Assembly: GCA_022113835.1 (NCBI GenBank)
Contig: JAILWY010000006.1
Span: 6,634,001-6,698,000 of the forward strand
Direction of reading: 5' to 3'
DNA from: Atopsyche davidsoni
Taxonomy: Eukaryota; Arthropoda; Insecta; Trichoptera; Hydrobiosidae
Length of the DNA: 64,000 bases
Positions 1-10,409 of the stretch are shown here, piece by piece. The position numbers and the translations under genes were made by a program. The notes beneath the pieces are model-generated. The model saw only the letters and a list, made by a program, of their open reading frames with translations. It had not been told where the DNA came from and ran no database searches. Every line of letters starts with the position of its first letter. Position 1 is the first letter of the stretch.

Positions 1-3000
1 CTCTACATATGAACCAATGTGCCCAGGCCAACCAATATTTAGTGATTTGCAAGCACTGGACTTTTTGAACAAAGTAACAAGTGAAGCGATTTTAGTCCCA
101 TCTGGATATTATTTTTAAAATCTATTAATTTAGCCAAGACGCGCACCATTATATAAGTATGTCTATTTTTTGGATTGGACGTCAATCATATGCGTATTTA
201 TTACCCATTACGGGTTTATTATATAAATATTTTAAAAAATATTCCTGAAATAAAAAACATGTAAATATTTGTTCAATTTAGATTATTTTGACATTCAAGT
301 ATTACCGTCATAAATTTTACAATACATATAGTCAAAGCTATACAGTGTATATTTTTCATGGGTCGAATTTATTTATTTTGCGCCTTTTAATATAATTTAA
401 TCTATAATACTGGACTACTTAATCGATAAATAGTATTTGTAACGAAAGAATGGAACTTAGGAGAGAGAATTTACGAAATTCAATATAACGCTCCTTATTT
501 TGGCATCTTTGTAAACTGCATAACTTGTAAACTTGCCTAATTGTGGTTGCGGTGTTGTATACTTCAAGGAGTTGGTTGATCTTGGATTTTGGTATATTGA
601 ATCATTTGGGGGAAAATTTTATGAGGAATACCAGCTTATTATTATACTTTACTCTTGCTAATGAATATTTTGATAAAATATTTAAGTAGTTTAATTATTT
701 GAAAAGTAAGTTTTGAATTGAAGTCAACTCTAAAATTGACAGTATTTATATTTCGGAAACGTGTATATTTTCAATTATCGTCTTTCCAATAATACATTTA
801 GTAATTATTATTTATGAAAAATTATTTAGTTCCTAAATAAGAGATTAATAAATCGGAAACATTTTCAATAAATATTTGATATCGTATATCCCTTGTTAAT
901 ACACTTTTGAATTATTAAGTATGTTTTCTTTTCAATTATAAACCTTGTCTCTAAACATTATGTATGTTTTTTTTGTATTTTGATTATTACGTTTTTTTAT
1001 ATTATAATTTTTTGTATTTTGTGAAAAGTTGAACCTGTTCCATAAACTGATTGAATTAATCTATTTTCTTTAGCATTTAATATTAGATACAAACTCGTAA
1101 ACAGTACATTTCTAAAATTGAATTTTTGGTACATTTACGATATATGGAAATGTATTCTTAAATAATTCCAGCTCACCCGATTTCATATTATAGGAACAAT
1201 AAAGGCCATTCTCAGTAGATTATACGGGTCAGAATATTGGAAATTTTACGACCAAAGTCGCCAAAGAACAGAACTCTTCTATAAACAAATGTGCTTAATT
1301 GCCTTATACGTTGTTTAACGTTGTTATTAGGGTTCGGTTTTAGGGTTCACATAAAATTTATACAATTTATTAAGTGACTGCGTTAACAAGTTTAATATAT
1401 ATTATTCATGACACACAAGTTATTAAAAGTCCACGCGCAGTATAACACATATGTATTTATATACGTGTAAATTTTATATATTCAATAAAAGTTTTGCAGT
1501 AGAGCAGTTAAAGATATTCGATATTCATATCATCGATTCATTTTCTTTCATTTTTTCAAAACTTATTTAATACAAGTTTATTTTTAAACAAACGAAGCCA
1601 TTCATGAAACAAAGAGATAATCTTTAATTTTTGGTTTTAAGCTTACGAAATATCTAGGTATATATTCTTGTAAACAAAAAGCACTCCGCAAAAAAATATT
1701 CTGTAGGTCTGTACTGGGCTATTCCTCTGAGATATGGACATTTTGTAAAAGGAGAATGGGTCTTGTACACTTACGTAGTAAAAGTCTTCTCTCGTCTTTT
1801 GAGAAAATAAAAAATGAAGTGGCAAGGAAACCTCAACAATCCTATGATTTTTGACATGTACAAGACACGTGGCTGGTAGGATTTCTTTCATTTAAATGAC
1901 TATCAATTTTTATTGAAAAGAAGTGTTATATGATGGAAACTCATGATGTAAGGATACTAAAAGTTTACGCTACTTTCCAGTTGCGTTTTGCGATATTTTA
2001 GTTACGATTTTATCTGTCTATAAATAAAGAATTTGGCTTTGGAACTGTTGAAAATTAGAAAAAATATATGTGAAACAAAAAAAAAGGTACGGGTTTCAAA
2101 TGTTTTCGTCAAATATTTTCATTCACTCTTTACAGTGAAAGCAAACATACCAAATAATTTTGAATTATTTAAACATTTACGTGCTATAAATATTACTTTG
2201 AATAATAACATTCATTAATTGGAAGTCGAGTTTTTATTGTATTCTATTTCATATATTTTTTAAATAAAATAAAAACTTTAAAAAATGATTCAATACGTTA
2301 AACGTTTAGGATTGAAATATTGTAAATGAGAAGACTTTAGCGAAGTATAAGCATAAAGAAATAAGAAGTGTTCATGAATGTAATGGTTTGAAATATAAAA
2401 TATTTAACGACTTAGAAAAAGTCACATCAGGATGATTTGAAATATTTTTTTCTTGAAATCACATAAAACTTACATACGATGGCTAGCTTGACCAATAAAA
2501 GTGTCTAAATTACATCTTGTTTTTTTATCTTATCCTTCTCAGAAATATCTACCAAGCTATGCGAATTCAATCATTGATCAAATGAATGAATATTTTTTAG
2601 TTCTAATATTGATTATATATTTTTTTTAAACCGTTAAGCACCTAGTTACTGCAATACCATCTACACGAAAAATAATAAGTTTAATCTATACAAACGTTTT
2701 CAATGTGTAAGCTGATCCCATTGGAGCCATTAAGTTTATACAAGACATCTCACAGATCCGCATACTAATTTAAACGTTTACTTTAAAATAATATCACGAT
2801 ATCACAGGGCAAGTAAAATTTCAGTGACGGTCTTTCTTATGTAAAGCCGAGAATCTGAAAAACATGAAGGTCTCAAAAAGTACAATAAATTCAACGTTTC
2901 AGATAATCTCTCCAACCCCAACCATTGTAGGCAGTGCTGTGAAAAGCAAAAATATAGTTTTGATTAATTCGTTCTTTCTGCGTAATTTATTAAAGCAGTA

Positions 3001-4824
3001 TTGCGTTAAATAACCCGCTTTTGTTTGTAAGCTTTAATGCGCAATAAAAAAATCTTCAGCTATATTTAATACGTGTGTGTATATTTTTTGAGCTATGTGC
3101 TGGAATGAACATCAATTTTCTTTAAAACAATTTTTTGTTTTCATTAGTATTGCGTTTAAAAAATTCTTCAACACATATCATGTATTAAATATATTTTATT
3201 ATTTCAATTCACGGGGGAAAGTAATAGATAGAAAAAAATATAGAATAAAAACTTTTGCAAGCTTTTTATATAAGCTTTTAGTGCTGAATTTACGGAACAG
3301 CGATGATGACTATATAGTATATTGATTTAGTAAAAAGTGTTAACATTATTTACAAATTACCTAATAATTTTTTTAAAATATTTTTATTAATATTTTATGT
3401 GTATTTTACCCAGTTTGCAATTACATATAAAGTTTCCTAGGAAACAAATAATTGTATTTGTGCTGACCGGCACATTGTTAAATCGATGCTCTCCATAAAT
3501 TCAGTGCAGGTGCGGTTTCTGGTTAGTCATTATTAAAACAAAGCTCTCTACTTGTTGATTTTCATATTGTGTTTGACAATCTATATTTTAGTTACTTGAT
3601 TAAAAGTTCAGATTAAAATTGATCATATTGTAGTCACTTTAATATGTTAAAACGTTAGCCGTTTTTTTGGTTTTCAATTATACTAAAAGGCTTTCGTGTG
3701 CAGTAAAATTAAATCAAATGAATAAATTTACTATCAATTGAGAATATTTTATTTATACTTTGACGTTCTGGTTTTTTATAATTGAATATTTTTATTTAAA
3801 TTTATATTTTGGGAAAATACATGATTTATTAACTTCAGGTGTTTAAAATAACGTTTTGAAAACCTTAGAAGTGAAACAATGTTTATTTAAATCGTACGTA
3901 ATTTGTCAGGCCTAGTCAATTGAATTAAAGCTCAATATTTATTAGTTTGTAGATTGCAAAAAAAAGGTCTAGACAAAATTTCGTACGATATACAACACAT
4001 GGGTTAAGGAGATGAAGTAAAAATAATGGGGTGTTTGCCTTTAAAATTTTGAATATGTGGTATTGTTTAAATTATTTTTTTGTGATATCTCTGATAAATT
4101 CATTCATTATCTCAATTAATTACATTTAAAATAACTTTTGCCACAGCAGGTTTGTTTTTACAAAGGTTTATGATCATTTTTATACATTAGTATTTATGTA
4201 AAATTGTGGATGTGGCAATAATACAGTTAAACATTAACATTAAATTATAAACTTTTTTACAAAATATGCGTGTTTTTAGTAAATTGAATTACTTGAGTAA
4301 TATTTTAGGAATAGTCGCTATCGTAAATGTTTTGAATTAAAACCAATCCTAATCTCATACCTATTTTTAGTAATAATGTTCTAAATAACAGCTTAAAAAA
4401 AGTTCACAGCTCAACAAACATTTTTCATGTTTAAATTTGAATTATAAACACAAAAATATTATAACATACTCAATAAAAACTACTAAGTTATTATATATTT
4501 TATTTTAGCAACCTACAGTTGTTCACACAGAATGGTTTCAATGAACTTGTCTTTTTGAATGAAACCAGTTATATATTTTATTAATAAAACATTTGTTATG
4601 AGTGTTTGCTCTAGTCACAAAAACCTACGAAAACAATATTTAAAAAAAAAAAAAAAAATTGCATCAAAATAAACCGTTAAAAAAATGCATTAAAAAAAGT
4701 ATTCAGTGATCATTAAATTAGATTCGAAATAATTTTACTTAATTACCATAAAACCTTTTTACATAAAATATGCGTATGCTTTTTTTAATATTTTTTTTAG
4801 ATAATCCGAAAAGTTGGTTTTTTC
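1..4824. other. A+T-rich noncoding stretch, no gene seen
   Basis: This stretch is dominated by A/T tracts and poly-A/poly-T runs, including one run of A of about 16 near 4647. The few open frames (1643-1891 minus, 2033-2218 plus, 3095-3325 plus) are 60-80 codons, low in complexity, and match nothing I recognise. No splice-framed exon chain, tRNA or transposon end was found. Confidence 0.6.
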
Positions 4825-5070
4825 AGGGCCCTCGCAGCCAATCGGCGGCCAGGATCTGGTCTGCTCCCGCCGGCATTGTTCCGCGCCCGTGAATCATTTT
4901 CCTTGCTAATTCTGGTGCGAGCATTTTTCTCCATTTGGCTCCGCGCGGTCATAAATCTGCCGGGAATTGCTGCGAAGACAACTCCTTTGTTAGGCCCGGT
5001 GTAAGGAGCGGCCGCTGGAGGCCCCGGCGGGGCTGATGAGGGTGCGCAACCCCCTGTAGCATATAAACAT
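4825..5070. promoter_or_regulatory. Sharp G+C-rich island, candidate cis-regulatory element or promoter
   Basis: About 240 bases are strikingly G+C-rich, with several CpGs and a CGGCCGC core near 5010, between poly-A-rich flanks. The island ends in CATATAAAC at about 5060, which resembles a TATA box. I found no good initiator at the expected distance, so a promoter call is weak. It contains TCATAAA (Abd-B-like) and CTTTGTT (Sox-like) words, which are short enough to be chance. It has no open frame of note. The contrast with its flanks is seen directly; the regulatory role is inference. Confidence 0.4.
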
Positions 5071-5792
5071 GCGGCTTTATCTTTATTAAATCTTATTGGT
5101 GCCTAGTTTTTTCATTACAGTGTAAAAGTTGTCGCTGCCGCCAAGTTTGTTTTGGTGTTAAAAAAAGTTGTTATTATTATTTATTTTTTTTGATAAACAC
5201 TGTCTGAATATTGCATTATAAGTCGAATAGTACATTAATGATTAAAGAACCGTTTTTAATTAAAAAACATATTAACAAATGTTTGTAAACATATATACGA
5301 AATATATTGCGTAATATTAACATACCAAAAATATGCACATTTTGATTTTGCCAATAAAGGCGGCTACTTGATTGATGTTGTATTCAAAAACTAGTTCAAA
5401 TAAATTGTAAAAGGCCAAATTAAATAAAAATACCTCATATATAGAAATCGGTTGTTTTTTTTTAAAGTTATTTATTATTCATACACCAATATAAAATATG
5501 GCGCTCCAATGGAATTGTATTGAAAATTGTACGCAAATTTAATAATTGATTGACAAGTAAATTTACTGGGAATTAAAAAATATTTAAGACTAATATTTTA
5601 ATTGTTTAGTAGATGGATGTTTTGAAATAAATTTTATTTATAAAAGTTTCTGAAAACGTAGTTTTTCTTCACTTGATAATTTTTCGTAAAACATCACAAT
5701 TAAATTTGGTTGTAGACGGATATTTAAAAAAGGATATTTTTTTGCAGCTCGTTATTTATATATATATATGTAAAGCAATTATAATTGCTTTA
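5071..5792. other. A+T-rich noncoding spacer
   Basis: A/T-rich DNA with short poly-T runs and a small (TA)n tract near 5756. I see nothing gene-like. The 73-codon frame at 5673-5894 is A/T-driven and unsupported. Confidence 0.6.
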
Positions 5793-6161
5793 GGATTATG
5801 TACCAGCGAGACTCGGATACCGACGGTGACAATGATAACTGTTTTATCGACCATTAGTCACCGGTCGATAATACAGGGAGCTGAGGAGTCATAAATTGTG
5901 TTAAAGATATAAATGATATTGTGCACGTAATCATATTAATAATAATTTAAGATAAAGTAGAGTGGAACGGTTAAGACAGATAAATTGTCGTTTCTTTACC
6001 ATTTTAGGTAAGAGGATATATTTTATGTATATGATTTATAATTATAATTATAATTATGTAGAAATGTCAAAATAAATACTTTACCATTTTAGAGCAACGC
6101 CATTATTTTCCTACCCACGCTACATATTCTTATAAAACGACAATTTTTGTCATAAAGAAAG
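5793..6161 (+). other. Possible 5' leader of the gypsy-like element, with a hairpin
   Basis: A less A/T-rich patch (5793-5890) precedes the gag start. It contains an 8-bp perfect inverted repeat, TATCGACC at 5845-5852 and GGTCGATA at 5863-5870. A hexanucleotide (TTATAA)n run lies at about 6035-6057. No clear LTR end or tRNA primer-binding site could be picked out, so assigning this to the retroelement rests only on its position. Confidence 0.3.
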
Positions 6162-6899
6162 ATGGAGAAACTAAATTTTAAATTTGTTATGCAAAGCTCA
6201 GTTGATGGAAAAAGCAATGTAATAAATATAATTTCAATTGAGACACCGGATGGACGTGTTTTTGAGCTCCCGGATGACTTGAAGCTCATTAATAAACACA
6301 CGGCCATATTGGAATCAAAGACATTTACTAAAATAAAGAATGCACTAAAAAAAAGACACCAGTCACGGACGATATGGATTCCGTTAGATGCAGAATTGAG
6401 AAAAATGTATTTAGATGAAAGCGAAAATGTACAGTATGGTGAACAATACTTGGAAAATATTACCAGCAAATTAACAGCAGAACCAATGATTTCATGCCAA
6501 AAAAAGGAGAAAAATATTGGAAAAACTGCGGAGAAATTTTTAATAGACAAGTTTTCAAATAAAACATCAAGTGTGGACCAGTGGATCAATCATTTTGAAA
6601 GCGAATGTGAAAGGTTTGACATTCTAATGGATGAAGAAAAAATTGAAATATTGAAATACCTTCTAGACAAACAGTGTCTAGATTGGTATAGCAGTATGTT
6701 AATAAAATTGACAGTGAAATCTGAGTGGACAGAATGGAGAAATAATTTTTGCGAAACATATGGAAACAAAGGCTGGTCTCAAATAAAATATGCATTCTCA
6801 TATCGATTTCAAGCTGGATCGTTGCTGGAATATGCCACAAAAAAAAGAAAGACTATTATTAGAGGTAAACAAACACATCGATACCGAGACATTAATTAA
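6162..6899 (+). pseudogene. Gag-like polyprotein, N-terminal part (frame-broken)
   Basis: An open frame of 245 codons starts at the first ATG after the A/T-rich leader. It has a mixed helical composition, with acidic and basic clusters and tryptophans around codons 140-200, as in Ty3/gypsy capsid regions (seen in W-I-N-H and W-Y-S-S-type words). Near codon 226 the frame runs through eight A residues (6839-6846). After this point its own product turns into unrelated basic residues and stops at 6899, while the plausible Gag sequence continues in the +1 frame. The last 17-20 codons are therefore probably not original. The identity is inferred from order and downstream pol; I do not recognise the exact lineage. 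Confidence 0.7.
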
Positions 6900-7239
6900 T
6901 CTTATTGTTATGGGACTACCCGATCCTGTAATAGAAAAGATAAACAAGGAAAGTATAAACACCACTGCAAACCTATACAAGGAAGTGGGAAAACATAGAT
7001 ATGAAGTTAATAAAAAAACCTTAGATTTCACGAGATATAACAGGAATAACGAACGGATGGATAAAATAAAACCGTGTAAAACCTGTGAAAATTTGAAGAA
7101 AGGCTTTAGGTTCCACCCAGAGGAGAAATGCTGGTTTAAACAAACAGAAGACAACAAATATAAGAAAACATACAGTAAAGCCGTAAACAACTCAGTGATT
7201 GATGTAGAACTCAATAATAATGATAAAAAAAACGAATAA
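6840..7239 (+). pseudogene. Gag-like polyprotein, C-terminal part with zinc knuckle
   Basis: This continues Gag in the +1 frame relative to the upstream part. The frame is open from 6790, but the true continuation begins at the A-run (6839-6846). It contains a helical segment (VMGLPDPVIEKI) typical of the end of a capsid domain. A Cys-x2-Cys-x8-His-x4-Cys cluster at about 7074-7131 fits a nucleocapsid zinc knuckle with wider spacing than the classic CX2CX4HX4C. It ends with TAA at 7237-7239, just after a slippery heptamer, as expected for a Gag that is read through into Pol by frameshifting. Confidence 0.7.
7227..7233 (+). promoter_or_regulatory. Candidate -1 ribosomal frameshift site (A AAA AAC)
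   Basis: In the Gag frame the codons read AAA-AAC preceded by A, the canonical X XXY YYZ slippery heptamer. The Gag stop lies two codons later (7237-7239). The -1 frame is the Pol frame. It is closed by TAA at 7224-7226 immediately upstream and opens exactly at the heptamer, continuing to 8030. This arrangement is the classic retroviral/retrotransposon gag-pol junction. No strong downstream pseudoknot is evident by eye. Confidence 0.7.
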
Positions 7240-8030
7240 TAACACCATTAATTAAAGTCAAACTGTTATTAAATACACAATTAGAAATAGTTGGAATATT
7301 TGATTCAGGCTCGAATATCTCAATAATTAATTCCAAACTAATAAGACTGAAGGAAGAAAAGCAGGTGTCAAATAATGATAATTTAATAACAATAAATGGT
7401 GTTAAAAAAACAAGAGGTTTGACAACTATTATGATAAAAATATTTGAGATTGAAGAAAAAGCTGATGTTTATATAATTGATGGAGAACAATTTAAATATG
7501 ATTTTATAATTGGACTGGATCTCATAAAACAATTTGGACTGGTCCAAGACGAAAATTTGAAAATCTCTCAAAAAAGAGAATCAATAAAAATAAAAGAAGA
7601 AAACAACACTTCTAAGGAAGTAAGAAATAAAAAAAATTCAGGTTCAATAAATTTCAATGAACATATAAAAGAAGAAGATTTTAAGATAAATACGAGTAAT
7701 TTGAATCTTCAACAGAGGTCAGAAATACACAAACTGATAGACACTTACAAGTCGGTTTTTGCAAAAGACAAATATGACATTGGTACGGTCAGAGAATATG
7801 AAGCACGTATTGATCTACTCACAGACAAATATTGTAGTAAAAGACCTTATAGGTGTTCAGTGGAAGACAAAAAAGAGATAGAACAACAAATAGCAAAATT
7901 ACTCGACAAAAATCTTATAGAGGAATCTTATAGCCCATTTGCGGCACCAGTAACTTTGGCTTTTAAAAAAGAAGACAATAGAAAGTCAAGACTATGTATA
8001 GACTTCAGAGATCTAAACAAAATAAAATAA
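7227..8030 (+). pseudogene. Pol fragment: aspartic protease and start of reverse transcriptase
   Basis: An open Pol frame lies in -1 relative to Gag. A protease-like segment has a hydrophobic strand followed by Phe-Asp-Ser-Gly (Asp-Ser-Gly triad at 7302-7310). A second hydrophobic stretch ending FIIGLDL (near 7503-7520) fits the protease flap/hairpin region followed by the conserved Gly-x-Asp. The RT begins near 7870 with a finger segment (SPFAAPVTL, about 7930-7957) and CIDFRDLNKI (about 7995-8024). The sequence then dissolves into (AAAAT)n and a stop at 8028-8030. The catalytic YxDD box, RNase H and integrase are absent, so no active enzyme could be made. Confidence 0.8.
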
Positions 8031-8043
8031 AATAAAATAAAAT
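8019..8043. repeat. (AAAAT)5 microsatellite at the retroelement truncation point
   Basis: Five tandem AAAAT units begin inside the last recognisable RT codons and end where similarity to the element stops. The unit resembles the local coding sequence (AACAAAATAAA), so slippage may have started there. Confidence 0.85.
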
Positions 8044-10330
8044 CTTTTTGAAATTTCCCACATGCCATAAAACATTGCAATTATTTAAAACAGAAATTTT
8101 CATTTAATTTTAATTAATCATTCATATTGAAGTTCACTGTTTAAAAAAATGTTTATTCTATCAGGTACTCCAATTAAAAACTCAAAATTCGTGCCTGGTG
8201 GAGTATTTTGTTTGAAATAATTTCACTCTTTAGAAATAAATAATGGCTGTGTTAATAATGTAAATAAACCTCTCAGGGTTGTGAATGAATCGAGAATGCT
8301 TCGTGTAATTAATATTCTAAATTTATAACTCCGTACAAGACCGAAGAGCCCATTAATTAATAGGAATGGATACTGGATAGATTTTATAATAATTTATGAC
8401 ATCCCTATGGTGTTCCATGGTCGTTGTCTGTCATTAATTACATCGTAATAACATTGATTTAGAATGTTATGTAACCAGTATGAGAACATGACGTTTCTAT
8501 TTGTAGACGTGTTAATTGAGAAGGACGTTTGTGGAAATTTATGCTCAAAGTCAAAGAGTTACTCATTAACGATGTAATTAAATTATACAATTTCCATTTC
8601 ATAAACTTCCGCCTTATATGAAACACGATTTACAAATTTCAACTTTTAGAAATTTCTACTAAAAACACTGTTTCAATAACAGCATATATGTATTAAAGGT
8701 TATATCAACAACCAATTAAAAGCAACCTTATTCTGAAGTATTCATTTGTTATAAAAAAATATATATAGTACATGCACAGTTTCAAGCCAACAATTTTTTT
8801 TTATACATCTATGTTTATATATAAACATAGTTTAACCCATATGAAAATTTGAAAAATTAAAAAAAAAGTGGAGAAAATACAGCATTTGTTCATAGTTTAT
8901 ATAGAGATGTTTAAATTTAATAGACCGTTTTGACAAAATATATTTTAACTTTAATTTTACACATAATTACTGAAATATTAAAAAAAAAAAAATATTATAC
9001 TTAACATCTTTGCGTTAGGTTATTATTTTAAATCAGTGAGTCAATAATTTCATTAAAACCAGTTCGCATTTTTTTTCTATTGAGCCGGTATACATAAAGG
9101 TTATTGAAATAAAAATCAAACATTATATCTGAAAGTATTGAAATTTATAAGGATTCGGTACACACAGAGTGCTGAAATTGGAATTATGTTTTTTTACGAA
9201 GCGCAGTCTCGTGTGTGTATTCCGAGTACACGCCACCATTTCCGCTTCGGGAAGGCAGCTTTTTGCATGTTCCGGTAGCTTTTGAAATGTTCTAAAGAGA
9301 GGAATTACCAATCGGATTCAAAAGCTTCTCGCTAGCGTACTTTTTGCAATTATGACTGAGAGTATCGGTTTGATTGGAAATATGGAAATATAACATGTTT
9401 GGCGGATATTTGCGGCTGTAGAAATGAGTTCAGAAAAAAGAGAACTCTACTCGATTACTGCTTTTATTTAATCTTTTTTATTGAAGGTATTATGTTTTTA
9501 TACAATAAACAATATAACGACATAATAATTGAGAGTAAATATTCGTAAGTCCACACGTTTTTAACAATAGTCATTTTCTTCTTTTCAAAATAAAGAAATC
9601 AAGGTATATTATTCGCAACTCAGATTTCAAGTTGATGACATGTTACTCATTTACACTCACCCTTGTGAAGCCAGATGACATACTATTCATTCACCTACAT
9701 CTCCAGTGGTAAGAAATACGATACACGATATTAACAACTTAAATATACCACAAAGGTTTGAATGAGATGGCCCGACAGTTGAGAAGGGAAACTCGAAATA
9801 TACAAGAAGATTCTCAGTTAAAATGCAGACACTTTTGTATTCTCACGAGTTTGAAACAAGTCGAAAAAAAGTAATTACGGAACTTACCCTGGATTACAAG
9901 GAGAAAACGTTTAGTAAAAAAACACTTGAGTTTTTTTATGTATGCAAATACTACTAAAAAGAGGACATAAAATTCCATAGGATGATTTATGCAGAACCTT
10001 AGTGAGCGCATTAAATCTGCGGAAAATATCCCCTCGTTTTAAATACTGCGAATCCTCGATGTTCAAACTTAACGGGTTTTTTTTTTGAGTGGGAATTAAT
10101 AATTCACAGGCCATTTAATAACGGCCGCAAGGAGAGGGCAAGAAGTAATAAATTTCCGGGTTATACGATAGCTGATGAACATAAACACTTAAAAACGAAA
10201 TTAAAAACCTGCCATGGTTTTAATTGAGACATTTGCTTTTTTAACTGCTGTGTTATTAAAGTTAATTCAGAACGTAAAACATTGGCTAACCTAAATGAGT
10301 ACAACCCAGATAGCCTGCGTTGATGAAAGA
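8044..10330. other. Noncoding A+T-rich stretch with one perfect palindrome
   Basis: No supported gene. A perfect 22-bp palindrome lies at 8809-8830 (half-site CTATGTTTATA). A moderately G+C-richer patch lies at about 9165-9330. The short frames here (for example 9123-9311 minus) look like chance. Confidence 0.55.
8809..8830. repeat. Perfect 22-bp palindrome
   Basis: The half CTATGTTTATA is followed directly by its exact reverse complement. It could extrude as a cruciform or be a dimer-binding site, but A/T-rich DNA makes short palindromes common. Fourteen bases of it (AAACATAGTTTAAC) recur near 35,949. Confidence 0.8.
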
Positions 10331-10409
10331 TAAAAAGCGGAAATTGTAATTTTGTTGATACTATCAAACTTTAACAAAACTACAATTATTAAAAAGCGGA
10401 AATTGTAAT
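10331..10409. repeat. 20-bp direct repeat enclosing a 46-bp imperfect palindrome
   Basis: The same 20 bases (TAAAAAGCGG then AAATTGTAAT) occur at 10331-10350 and 10390-10409. Between and overlapping them, 10342-10356 pairs with 10373-10387 (14 of 15 bases), and at the centre TTGATA-C-TATCAA (10355-10367) is self-complementary. The overall form is a hairpin flanked by direct repeats. No open frame is involved. Confidence 0.8.

Larger units (their letters stand above)
6162..8043 (+). mobile_element. Truncated Ty3/gypsy-type retrotransposon (gag - protease - start of RT)
   Basis: A degenerate retroelement copy read left to right: a Gag-like polyprotein, a zinc-knuckle-like cysteine/histidine cluster, an aspartic protease with a DSG active-site triad, and the first conserved block of a reverse transcriptase. 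It stops abruptly inside an AAAAT pentanucleotide run, so the rest of RT, RNase H, integrase and any 3' LTR are missing. Gag is broken by a one-base shift in an A-run. The order gag-PR-RT and the wording of the RT block (FRDLNKI) are typical of Ty3/gypsy (Metaviridae) elements. No env frame is present. It is a dead copy. Confidence 0.85.

Noticed and set aside
5030..5056. CTGATGAGGGTGCGCAACCCC as a hammerhead ribozyme core
   Set aside because: The CTGATGA word and a small stem are present, but no GAAA follows the stem and no closing stems could be drawn.
6089..7214. Minus-strand open frames over the retroelement (166 and 138 codons)
   Set aside because: Shadows of the gag frames on the opposite strand.
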